Assembly: GCA_025618425.1 (NCBI GenBank)
Contig: CM046837.1
Coordinates: 27,537,059-27,601,058 of the forward strand
Direction: 5' to 3'
DNA: 64,000 bases
Origin: Heliocidaris tuberculata
Lineage: Eukaryota > Echinodermata > Echinoidea > Camarodonta > Echinometridae
Shown here: positions 45,356-56,251 of the stretch, piece by piece
Position numbering within the stretch: position 1 is the stretch's first letter
Layout: every line of letters begins with the position of its first letter
Position numbers and translations under genes: made by a program
The notes under the pieces: generated by a model
What the model saw: the letters and a program-made list of their open reading frames with translations, nothing else
Database searches by the model: none
Told to the model about the DNA's origin: nothing

Positions 45356-45795
45356 GGCTTCGAAAATCAGTTCATGAAGACAAGGGAGCATTTATGAAAT
45401 GATTTGACAATGATTATAATGGTTTCTCTAGAAGGCTGATGATGGCTTCTTATGTAGTGCAAGTATTTGCCAGTCCTGGATACTCCTGTAGCTTGCTCTA
45501 ACAAAGTGTTATAAGATCCGACACTACATACTACATGTACAAAATGACTTGTAGGTCTAAAGCAACTTGGCTTCAGCATTCTTGGTATTACAAAGATGAG
45601 ACTGTGCAGATATGACTGTGATTTCAGGCTTGCTACAGTATCTATATGTTGCTCAATGTCAATTGACTACAGAGACCTGCTATTTGTATGTCTCAGCCAC
45701 AGATGACTTTATGTCGAGGGATATTCGCCCATCTGTTTATAATTGCATCAAAAGTCAGAAGGCAATTTAGATGAACAAGCGCATAAGCGATATTG

Positions 45796-46510
45796 TGTCT
45801 CGCCCACTCACGAAAATAACGTGAATGTACCCCAAGTGCACCTATCACCCAAGTTTGGTTGCCATTGCAGCAACATGTGCAGAGTTATCTGTCATAAGAG
45901 AGTCTTGCAGGTAAACTTTAACATTTGACCTGAAATGACCTTTGACCTTACCATGTGACCTCTGAAGGCACCATAACATGAATGTACCCCAAGTGCATCT
46001 ACCACCCAAGTTTGATTGCCATTGCAGCAACCTGTGCCGAGTTATGTGTCATAAGAGAGTCTTGCAGGTAAACTTTAAACATATGACCTCAAATGACCTT
46101 TGACCTTATCACGTGACCTCCGATGGCACCATAACATGAAGGTAACCCCAATGCATCTATGACCCAAGTTAGGTTGTAATCCAAGCAACTGATGTGAAGT
46201 TATTTGTCAAAAGAGAGTCTTGCAGGTAAACTTTAACATAAGAAAAGAGAGTCTTGCAGGTACTCTTTAATATATGACCTCAAATGACCTTTGACGTCAT
46301 CATGTGACCTCCGACAACACCATAACGTGAAGATACCCCTAGTGCTTCTATCACCCAAGTTTGGTTGCCATTGCAGCAACAGTTGCCAAGTTATGCGTCC
46401 TAAGAGAGTAAACTTTACATTTGTGACAGACGGACAACGGATGGACGACGGACGACGGACGGACGCCATTTGGATCCCTTAGTCTCGCCTTCACCTCGGT
46501 GGGCGAGACA
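45796..46510 (-). mobile_element. Hairpin-headed repeat element C
   Basis: The head is at the right end. Read on the - strand, TGTCTCGCCCACCGAGGTGA folds back with GGCGAGAC and is followed by GGCGTCCGTCCGTC. The left terminus TGTCTCGCCCAC is the matching inverted repeat. The interior has four degenerate units (AAGTTTGGTTGCCATTGCAG, AGAGAGTCTTGCAGGTAAAC). Three of them carry TGACCTTTGACCT or a near match (45936, 46094, 46285). It begins about 440 bp after the FBXO3 stop and may lie in its 3' UTR. Confidence 0.75.
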
Positions 46511-46696
46511 AAAATGAATGTGTATACATGTATGTATATATTATGTTTGTTCATGAAGTGCAATACAGTACTATACTGTGTGTATATTTTTTCTAGTGTA
46601 CCAAATTAAAGGAATTGTCACAGAGACATGATCTAATAAGATTAATTCTCAATGGTTTGTGTTCGACTTGTAAAAGAGTAGAATGACAACCCAATA

Positions 46697-46895
46697 CTGT
46701 ATAAGTGGTTATTTTCGCGGTGGTTTTATTTTCACGATTTTCGCGAGTCGGTCCTCGTGAAAATTTCCACTTCAATATATGGCTGTTTATAGTAACAAAA
46801 ACATCACAAAAATCGCGAAATTAAACCCTCGCGAATTTCCCTACCTAGTCCAAAATCGCGAAAATATCTGTACGCGAAAAAAACAGCTTATACAG
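46697..46895. mobile_element. 199-bp TA-flanked MITE (same ends as 10071-11122)
   Basis: It runs from CTGTATAAGTGGTTATTTTC to AACAGCTTATACAG with TA on both sides. TTTTCGCG and CGCGAAAA words recur in opposite orientation throughout. Confidence 0.88.
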
Positions 46896-47030
46896 TATGT
46901 TGCATGGTGTACATGTAGAGAACTATGAAGCATGTCTTTTGTAGTATGATCTTGGTAAGATGATTCTACATTGTAAAAGCTAATCTCTACTAATGGACAA
47001 GTATTTCATTTTTAGAGAAACTGACTTAAT

Positions 47031-47443
47031 TGTCCCCGCCGAACGAAGTTCGCGAGGGGACTATGAAACGGGCTCCGTACGTGTGTGCATGTGTGTGTCC
47101 GTCCGTCCGTCCGTCCGTCTGTCCGTGTGTGCTCAAATGTTAGAAAATGCTACTTCTCCGTCATTTCTTGGCCGATTTTGATTCCGATTGTTTTATCTGA
47201 TAGGGCTGGGTGGGGGCTTCCAAACTTCTACACAGAATTTTGAAATTCATTAATTATGCAAATTTATGCAAATTTATTCAAAATGCTGAAGGTTCATAAT
47301 GTTTTCATGTTTTATATTTCAGTTGTATACATGCATTGTTGGTATTCTCTTCTTTTGCATGCAGTAACATTATTATTTTATTCACTAAAGTTTTAAGTTT
47401 CAGGCTAGTTAATTTCCACAGATCTGCACTTCCGGCGGGGACA
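47031..47443 (+). mobile_element. Hairpin-headed repeat element B
   Basis: The head TGTCCCCGCCGAACGAAGTT folds back on CGCGAGGGGAC. About 45 bp later there is a GTCC microsatellite (GTCCGTCCGTCCGTCC). The far end CCGGCGGGGACA is the inverted repeat of the terminus. The interior includes TACTTCTCCGTCATTTCTTG. There is no coding capacity. Confidence 0.75.
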
Positions 47444-48569
47444 TTTATTACGCATTGCGTAATTTACTCATTCACTTGTTTGATTACGAGTTGTGTATCA
47501 TGCAGTCCATAGGTTGTTTCATCCAGCACAACATAAACAAGTTAACACAATCTTATTGGAAATCACAGTAATGAAAAGCACAAATCTCATTTGCATACTG
47601 AAAAACCAGAAACTTTTGCATGCATTTAATATTTGCAAATTTCGCTAGTGGTTTAGACTCGCAAAAGTTTCATGCCGCAAAATTATTTAATTAAAACTGA
47701 CACAACACTGAATTTTTTGCAATTACTGAAAGTTTCTTGTTGTGAAAATGGTTGTCGTTTAGAAATGGCGAAAGTTTCATGGTTTTACAAGTGTATGAGA
47801 CTTTGTGTTATGCAAGTGATCAGGAGTCTTTCAGGACTATAAAAGCAGAATTACCTTATCTTTACAAATCTGATTGTGTAAATTCAAGTGTATGTTGGCA
47901 TGCACTTGCATTTGCAGAATCAGATGTTCATGATTCTGCTGGTGAATATATTTCATAAATGTTCTTTGCTTCAATAATGAATGATTGCCTACTCTCTCCT
48001 CTAATCTCAAAATTAATTGTCATAAAGAACATTAATATTCTGTAATGATGAATATTTTAATTTCAACAGAAGAAGAAGATTTTATTTTGTTTCATACATG
48101 TACTTGATGATGTACATGTGCATATATTAATAAATCCATGTACATGTATTACATGTATGTATGTATGTATTTGATATCATTTTTGGATAGCAGTGGTCTA
48201 ATGAATAAACTGCTTGAAATTTGATGCTCAGTCTTTAGGAACAATACACGGATATTCTCGCACAAAATTTGAAGGGTCATATTCTCTGGAAAATACCTTT
48301 TTTCAAACGAGTTTCTTCATGTGGACATCTTTTGGCAGTTTGTATTCATATTTCTATTTTGTTAGTTTAGTTTTTACAAACAGTTTGCACTAAATATGGA
48401 TTGGTTAGCATACATGTAAATGAAGGTTATTTCAAAATTACATTGCATTTGGAGTATGGAAATATCTCTAAAATTTATATTTTTATAGTTATGTTAATGA
48501 AATGGTATTAAATGTTAAGAAATTAGCATGATCATGTAAAGATAATAGGCCAGGAGCCTGGTCTAAAAT
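47444..48569. other. Intergenic sequence, no gene seen
   Basis: AT-rich sequence with ACATGTA-type words and AAACTTTCGCAA-like phrases. No domain or terminal repeat was recognised. Confidence 0.4.
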
Positions 48570-49400
48570 AGTAAATAAACAAGGCATAATAGAGGAGCTT
48601 GCTTGGTATCTGTACAATTAACACATGAATAGAACATTTCAGCCTGGCAGTCACATACCACAGATACCTGAAAAGCTCTTCTATTATGCCTTGTCAAACA
48701 GGTGAAGATGGACAATGGGTATGTTTACATAATCCTGACAATATTTTTTGGCTACTTTTGAGAAAGCAATACATTTTTCACAATTTAATAACTTATCAAT
48801 CAAAAGACCAATTAACACCAAATTGTACCTCAAGAAGATTATTATACTCAAAATTATGTTATGAAAATTTAAAGTGAATTGAATAAAGCTTTTTTGAATT
48901 ATCATAGTCAGAAGTTAAGAAAATGGTTTTTCTTTACATACAGAGCATTTTGGGGGGCAAAGCGTTGTCGAAGGGCACTTTGGGGTTTTCATTTCAGGGG
49001 GTCTGACACCCCCTTCCCGATGGACAATTTTATCAGTTTTTATATTTTTGGAATGTACATCCATAGCTCTTCTTTTTTGACAAAATTTGGTCCCTGGGCT
49101 TCAAGGGAAAAAATTTACCCCAATTTTTAGGGGCTGTCTGACACCCCATCCCGACAGAAATTTTTGTCAGTTTTTTGTGTTTTGTAATGTCCAGTCATAC
49201 TACTTCCTACTGACAAAGTTTGGTGCATGGGGAGATAAGGTGAAATCGACCCGACTTTGGGGTCTCTTTTGGGGGCTTAACCCGGCGGCTACAGTCAGGC
49301 TGACAACCTTTTTGTCAATGACTTAGATGGTTTAAGTAACTTTACGGGGTCAAATCTTATGGGTAAAATGGGGTGACTATTTCGGGACAGGCTCCCAGAC
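48570..49400 (-). mobile_element. Dispersed repeat family H, copy 2
   Basis: This is the reverse complement of 17960-18790 over its length. Near 48585-48695 it carries an additional fold-back (GGCATAATAGAGGAGCTTG / AAGCTCTTCTATTATGCC). The frames crossing it are not genes. Confidence 0.75.
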
Positions 49401-49904
49401 TATAAATTCATTCATACATGTATGTTCATTTTTTTTCTCTCGTTTTTTTCTCATGCCTCATTTTAATTGTCATGGAGCGATTTTTTAACACAAGATAAGA
49501 AGTACATGTACATGTATAAATGGGATTTTACAAATACATGTGCAACATTTGATGCTTTGAACAAGTACATGTACTGAATACCACTATGCAATATTCAGGG
49601 ATACGCTTTGGTTTTACCCAAAAAGCCTGAAAAAGGGACAAAAAAATTATGGAGCCCATGGGTGGAATTCTGAAAATTATTTGACCTTTATTTGAATGAA
49701 ATTATTTTAATTGTCATATTTTAAATTGCAACTTTTTGTTAGTGTTTGCACAGATGTCTTCTGCAGACACAGCAAGCTGTATGGGCAGTCAAAATGATTT
49801 GCCAAAAGTTATATTTGTTTTGACAGTTCAAATATCTTCATGAAATCACGATACGTTTGGGAATAACACCCCATATGTTTGAAAAATCATGAAAGAAGAG
49901 GCGA

Positions 49905-49917
49905 CTCTCTCTCTCTC

Positions 49918-49951
<34 letters not shown>

Positions 49952-49968
49952 CTCTTCTCTCTCTCTGT
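49905..49968 (+). repeat. (CT)n microsatellite
   Basis: A nearly pure CT repeat of about 60 bp. Confidence 0.95.
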
Positions 49969-52934
49969 CTTTGGGTCAGATAACACCCTTGGGATACCAG
50001 ACTAACCTCTTGGGGAGAACATATTAGGCCAACTAAAATTAATTTCTCATCCCATCTTTTCCTTTCCATCTTCAGAAATTTTATACTGTATTCAAACCAA
50101 GAGAAATGTACAACATTTTATTTGTGGTTTTTTGTAAACTATAGCATGGCACTTTATTTTTATATTTTTCTTGTAAACCATGAAAAGGTAATTTTTCTGA
50201 AACTAATAAAACAAAGTATAAACACAAAATACTGTACTTGTACTACTTGAGAGAATAAGAAAAGGATACTTTATGTACTACTTCATACTCTCATGTATGG
50301 AACAAAATGATTGTTGCATGAACACTACAGCCAAGGAAAAACAAGGTTTACTCTACATGTAGTCAACCATCACAGGTGGACAATGTAACTCAAAATGAAT
50401 TGTTGCAAATAAAAAACAATACAAAACAAACAATCAAGAAGACTACAGACTACAGGACAAGATAAACATCTTCTCCATATGAAAAAAGAAGATTTAATTA
50501 CAGTATTTTCCATGCCATGGTTTCTATGTGCTTTTGCAGAGTTTCATTTGCTGTATAACAAAAGTAAATTTTCTCCTTTTAAAAATTTGCTAGCATGGTG
50601 TGAATGTTTTAAAGTAAACCTGAGAAAAACCCCAAACATTTTTATGGTCACGACAAAAGGGAGCTATTTGGCAGTGGCAGGGATAGGGATGTGAACTTCA
50701 TTGTGAAGAGAAGGCCACAGGGTGTGAAAGATATGATTGAAATATCTCAAGATACATGTATGATTCTCATCTATTCTTTTCTTATAATTACTGTTACTAC
50801 ATACATGTATATCAATTAAATAATGTACAGATAATCTATTATACTGTACAGGGTGCCCCCCCCCCCCAAAAAAAAACCAAACAAACAAACAACGGACTAG
50901 CATACTTCTAATAATGTGGGGTAATATTCACTGGTACCAGCAGAAGGAGAATCTTTTCACATGAAAAATGATACCAAGATTGACAAATTTGGTAGAGGAT
51001 TTTTTGTTTGTTTTAGGGAGCATTTTATGACACAAGGTAGGAGTTCAAATTTGTCCAATTTCCATTCATGAACAATTTGTCTTGCCTTGTCTTAGTAATC
51101 GCCACTTTCTCAATGTACATGAACATACTGCACTTCTACAAATTTAATCACACAAACATGTACTAGGCTCTCCATGATAATGTGTGTGGAATATTATGTT
51201 TGTGTTAAATCTGACATTTATTACAGCTTGCCTAAAGCTCAGGCATAATACCATTTCTGAAACTGCACTATGATAAGTTATTTTCTGCAAGGAGCACTGC
51301 CAGTGGATGTCTTCAAAATTGTTTCATAAAAAAGCATCTAGAATAAAAAATACTCAACCAATCTTGGCAAAGTTGGTCTCATTTTTCTATTTTTCTTCCC
51401 AAAAGATTCCCCAACTTATGGTACTGGTGAAATCTGCCCCGCATTACCGGAAGCATGCTAGTCCGCTTTTATTTGGGCCACGCTATATTTACATGTACAT
51501 ACAGATTACGTCCATGGTCGTGACAAAAATAATGATCAACGTAGATATAAAAAATATATTATCCTTTGCAAAATATATACATATAGTTTACAGGTATACA
51601 ATGTATTACCATGATAGAAAAAACCTCTTATTTGACAGCAATAAACTGTACCACAGAGCTATTGCACCCAGTAGGACAACAGCCACTTTCATCACATACT
51701 ATTTCAATACATACATGTACATGTAAACTTAGGAGAAACGGCCCAGCCATGACAAACATGTATACATGTACTAGGTGTTACTAGGTGTTAAAAAAACAGT
51801 GGACACTTTTGACTGTTAATAACTAAAAAATTATACATTGTATCTTACTGAGGTTTATACATTGTAAAGTTGATGGGAGTAAAATTTATTGGGAGCAAGT
51901 TTCGAGACATTTCTCTGAATTTTTTTCCTTAAATCTTGCCCTGAATATTTAATTACATTTGTCATTTAAAAAAAAAATCAAGGCCACAAAATCTGTGTGT
52001 ATCAGTAATTAATTCAGAATACAATTGCCATTGTGCATTACAGCTGAAATTCTAGAACACCTTTTTAACCCAGAGTCATGAATCATTAATGACACTGGAC
52101 AGTAAAAGGTTGGCAGAAATGACAGCTGCCACACATAATGGCTCAGTACATAAAATTTTATATATGTTCATTTTCTTAGCTTTTGATGAAGGAATAAATT
52201 TGTTTCATACAGGTTTTGGGTAAAAATATATAAGCAATGATTATATCTAAGGTACATGTATGATTGAATATTTTCTTAAGAGAAAATGGAAATTAATAAT
52301 TTTTTTGGTACAGGACAAAGGGGAGAGGAGCTCGGAAGATACGTCACAGAGTTACCAATTTGTGTTTGATTGATTACAACTTAGAGATCAGACATTCACT
52401 GATCTGTTACTTTAATTTGTCTGCTTCTCTTAAAGGTCATATAAAGTTTTGGTAAGCCCTCAAAAACTGTTCGTCAGATTTCTTCAATTTTTGTTGATAA
52501 ATAGCAAGATACTAGCAATACTAAGACACTGTGAAGATTTCACCTCCTAAAGTTTAATATTAAACAAATAAGAGGCAAAAAATAATTTATGTGCCGGGAC
52601 AGGCACGTAAAATCCCAACAAAGGCAGCATGTGCTATACACTGTACACACACATGTAAAACCAATGATGAGTAGCTAAACACAGTGCACACACATGCTGT
52701 CTCTATGCGAAGCCCCATTGCTGTGCAGGTAGCTGTTGGGGTGGAAGGGTCCTAGCATAATGGCAGTGATCGAGCATTCCTTACAGATATTTACACTGAA
52801 ATTCACCAGAAATCATAGATGGAATACCAAATGATCTCTTACAGACATCTTCTGATACAAGGAGAACAACATGAGACTACATTTAACATGTTTCTTTCCA
52901 ACTTCCTTTTTGCTACCAATACTGTACATGAGCT
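49969..52934. other. Intergenic sequence, no gene seen
   Basis: AT-rich sequence with a C run near 50857. The ORF at 51307-51726 has no recognised domain and is not called. Confidence 0.4.
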
Positions 52935-53589
52935 TTAACCCTTTCGAGACAACTGACCACATTTTGTGGTTTGGCTCAATAACTTCTGATTCAGAGCTCT
53001 ATAGTGCATCCCAGAAAAAAGTTAACAGTTGGAAAAATTCTCCCCAAATAAAAATTTCAAAATATGTTTAGAAAATTTTCATACATGTGGATAGCTTAGG
53101 GTCTCTTCTATCAAATGACACCAAAATATCTCACATTTTACATTTGAGTGAGCAACAGCCAATTTTGTGAAAGGGTGCAAAATCCAGTCTTGACAAGAAT
53201 TGATATTGGCTCTGGTTGGTATCAGCCAAGCTTAGAGTCATGTTTAGGCTTAGAAATTTCCATATTCTGATCAATAAAAGACAATTTATGAAATAACAGG
53301 CTATGTTCTCTGTATATTCTTACACATTCCATCAACATTTTATGCTTGAGTGAGCAGTTAACTACTTTGTTGAGTGTTTCAAAATGTTACTTTTGGTGAG
53401 TCTTTATATTTCATCTGCCTTGCTCGCTCAACCATAAAGTTTTGATGGGATATATATATCAGGAAAAATATTGAACAAAGTCTGTTCCTTCATAAATAGT
53501 CTTTCAATGATCAGAATATACAATTTCAAAGTCTTTTCATGACTCTCAACTTAGCTCATACCAGCCAGAACAAAACAGACATTTGTTAA

Positions 53590-54168
53590 AGGAAACCAAA
53601 ACCCAAGGAGAGAATCAATGTTATTGGAAAGTGAGAATTCAGAGAAGCACTTTACAAAAAGTTTCATTAAAATTGGTTAAAAAATGAGAGAGTTATGGAA
53701 GTTTGAAAAGTCTCGTTTTACTTTCTATGGGGATCCTCAAATTGGCAAAATTGCTTCAAAATGGCTGATTTTGTGAACAACTCTCTATTTGTTTTGTACA
53801 CAGATTTTCAGATTTTCCCCATTGTCTCTCAGGGTGCTCCTTGTCTCCTCCTGAACTCGACATATGTGGTGTAAAATACATTTTCCCATTATATATGTTG
53901 AGCTCAGAAGGAGATTAACTGCACCTTGAAAGATAATGGGGAAAATCTGAAAATCTGTGTACAAAACAAATGGAGAGTTGTTCACAAAATCAGCCATTTT
54001 GAAGCAATTTTGCCAATTTGAGGATCCCCATAGAAAGTAAAACGAGACTTTTCAAACTTCCATAACTCTCTCATTTTTTAACCAATTTTAATGAAACTTT
54101 TTGTAAAGTGCTTCTCTGAATTCTCACTTTCCAATAACATTGATTCTCTCCTTGGGTTTTGGTTTCCT
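53590..54168. mobile_element. Fold-back element with TTAA flanks
   Basis: TTAA lies on both sides (53586-53589 and 54169-54172). Arms of about 240 bp, from AGGAAACCAAAACCCAAGGA and its complement, pair with very few mismatches. A looser centre lies near 53880. It resembles a palindromic piggyBac-type MITE. Confidence 0.88.
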
Positions 54169-54516
54169 TTAAGAATGGATTTTGCACCATTTCACAAAAG
54201 TGGCTTTTGCTCACTCAAGCATAAAATATTATGAGATATTTTAGTGTTATTTGATAGAAGAGATCCTAAGCTAACAACAGGTATGAAATTTTCCTGAAAA
54301 TATTTGAAATATTTAATTGGGGAAACATTTTCTGTCAATTTCAAACAGTTCTACCAGTCAGAACAAATATGTACCAATTCTTGTCAAGTCTGAATTTTGC
54401 ACCCTTTCACAAAAGTGGTTTTAGATCCCTCAAGCATAAGAACTAGTCAGATCTTTTGGTGTTATTGCATAGGGGGGACCCTAAGCTATCTACAAGAATT
54501 AAAATTTATTGAAAAT

Positions 54517-55030
54517 ATTTATATAATATTGAATGGCCTTGAGTGGGATACAAGGGTATTTCGCACGAGCTATGAGCATATTTCACGAGTCGGCATGACG
54601 AGTGAAATATTTTCAAAGCGAGTGCGATATACCCTTGTGTCCCACGAAAAGAAAAGCCATTCAATATTATTATCATTAATTGTACGAAACCTAGTTCCTC
54701 AGTTTTCACTATTAAATGTCCTTATGTTTTTGTATTGACTTCAACAGAAAAAACAGGTAGAAAAACATTAGTTTGTCGTTTACCCAAGCATCTTACAAGA
54801 GCTGCGTGCATACATCCATTGTCTTAACCTTTGCATATTTAAACGCGTATTCACTTTTTTACGCGTCACGCGCACACCAATCCATGAGATATGGAATATA
54901 TTGCATGGTCATCCGGGTACATTTACACAAACCATGAGATATTGTTTTAATATTGCACGGTCATCCGGGTACTTTTGCGCGAACCATGAGATACGCCAAT
55001 TTTTCTGGTCACCTGAAAACCCTTCATACA
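54517..55030 (-). mobile_element. Dispersed repeat family I, copy 2
   Basis: This is the reverse complement of 35686-36190, at the right side of the mariner-like element. The ORF at 54397-54738 is a shadow of this repeat. Confidence 0.85.
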
Positions 55031-55452
55031 AATGATAACCAGAATTATGAGAAATATTTATTTGGGGAGACTTTTTCCAACTTTTAACTTTTGGGGGGAT
55101 GCACTGTATAAAATATACCAGATGCATGAGTAGAAAGAGCAAAATTTCTGCACACAATATGTCCATTTTTGTTGCATGATCATATTGCGTTTAATGCCAG
55201 GAATTTTAAAAACAAGAATAAGCTTTAAAATCCGTAAATTGGCAACACATTGAGAGATTCAAAATCGTTGTTTTTTAATCAAAGTTTGTAATATTTTCAA
55301 CTTTTCGACAAAATTACTAACTAGGTATATTGTTTTCAAAGACATTTCAGCTTATTAGAACCATGTAGCACTAAAATAAAAATATTATTGTTGCCAATTT
55401 GAAGAGCAACATGTGATCAATTTAGCCTTAAATAATTCATGTCCTTAAAGTG

Positions 55453-56132
55453 TTAAAACCAACTTGTAATCGGGGTGGACTTTCCCTTTAAGCTTACTCA
55501 TCTAAACCTATGTTCTAAACTCCTTCATGCAACATGTAGATGTATGTACATGTATTTTTACTCACTGAAAAAAAACAGTAAAAAAAAGATACATGTACAT
55601 TATTTAATTGATAGAGAGCATGTACATTTTCATAGCTGTGACATTATAAGATATGTGAACTGCAAAATTACTTCTTTACTTCTGCTGTACTTTCATTGTT
55701 TAGAGGTTGGGTTATTTACTTCCCAAACACTACACAATTGAATAACTACCAGCATTCAAGCCTGATAAATTGTATTTTTAATAGTTCTAACTAGAATCTG
55801 CCCTCTTCATTACTTGGATTTTTCTCAAATCTGAATTAAATCTATATAAAAAATTAATAAGAGTATTGCTTTGATGCCCAAATCATTAATGAAATTCAAC
55901 AAGTTTTGTCAGGCCTCTTCTTTATAACATAACATATTCTTTGTACCGCAAATTAAAGTTATGACAATCTCTGTCCAGTTGACATAAGACTTGTAAATAA
56001 TTCTGAAGGATGATTTAAACTAAAAGGGAATTAATCCCTAATATGCCTGAGTTACAGCAGAAGAACTTAGGGGAAAAAAATTGTCTACATGTAAACACAC
56101 GATGTTTACTCTCAAGCCCATCAGTGCTTGAC
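55453..56132. other. Intergenic sequence downstream of SHPRH
   Basis: No gene or repeat structure was recognised. It lies between the nested repeat and the predicted SHPRH 3' end. Confidence 0.4.
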
Positions 56133-56138
56133 TTTATT
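56133..56138 (-). terminator. Candidate SHPRH polyadenylation signal
   Basis: AATAAA on the - strand lies 32 bp downstream of the SHPRH stop codon. If it is used, the 3' UTR is very short. Other signals further away cannot be excluded. Confidence 0.35.
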
Positions 56139-56169
56139 CTGTAGAATGAGGTTTCAATGACTCTCTGGA

Positions 56170-56251
56170 TTAAGTTTCAGAAGAGAATAGCTCCTTGAGG
56201 TCAGAGAAGGTCATATCTCCTGTGTCAGTCTCAACAGAGTTCAGTCCATCC
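56170..56251 (-). CDS. SHPRH: SHPRH terminal exon
   Basis: The acceptor is CCAAACAG. It encodes the C-terminus with MTFSDLKELFSSE and the stop TAA (56172-56170), corresponding to the VADLADLF end of vertebrate SHPRH. Confidence 0.9.

Larger units (their letters stand above)
53004..55106. mobile_element. Tc1/mariner-like element inside the piggyBac-like MITE
   Basis: The left end GTGCATCCCAGAAAAAAGTT and the right end, inverted CAGTGCATCCCCCCAAAAGT, both continue into a shared GTTGGAAAAA...CTCCCCAAATAAA. TA repeats flank the insertion. The left terminus lacks the leading CA. It contains a 579-bp fold-back and a family I copy. No transposase was found. Confidence 0.78.
52939..55452. mobile_element. 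piggyBac-like MITE copy 3, split by nested insertions
   Basis: TTAA (52935-52938) and CCCTTTCGAGACAACTGA open the element. The matching right half (from about 55111, TACCAGATGCATGAGTAG, to 55452, followed by TTAA) lies more than 2 kb away. Aligning to the intact copy at 20975-21405 places a foreign insertion at the TA following GATTCAGAGCTC. Confidence 0.8.

Noticed and set aside
51307..51726. 139-residue ORF in the intergenic region
   Set aside because: It lacks recognisable domains, has low-complexity AT-driven composition and has no splice partners. It might be revisited with RNA-seq.
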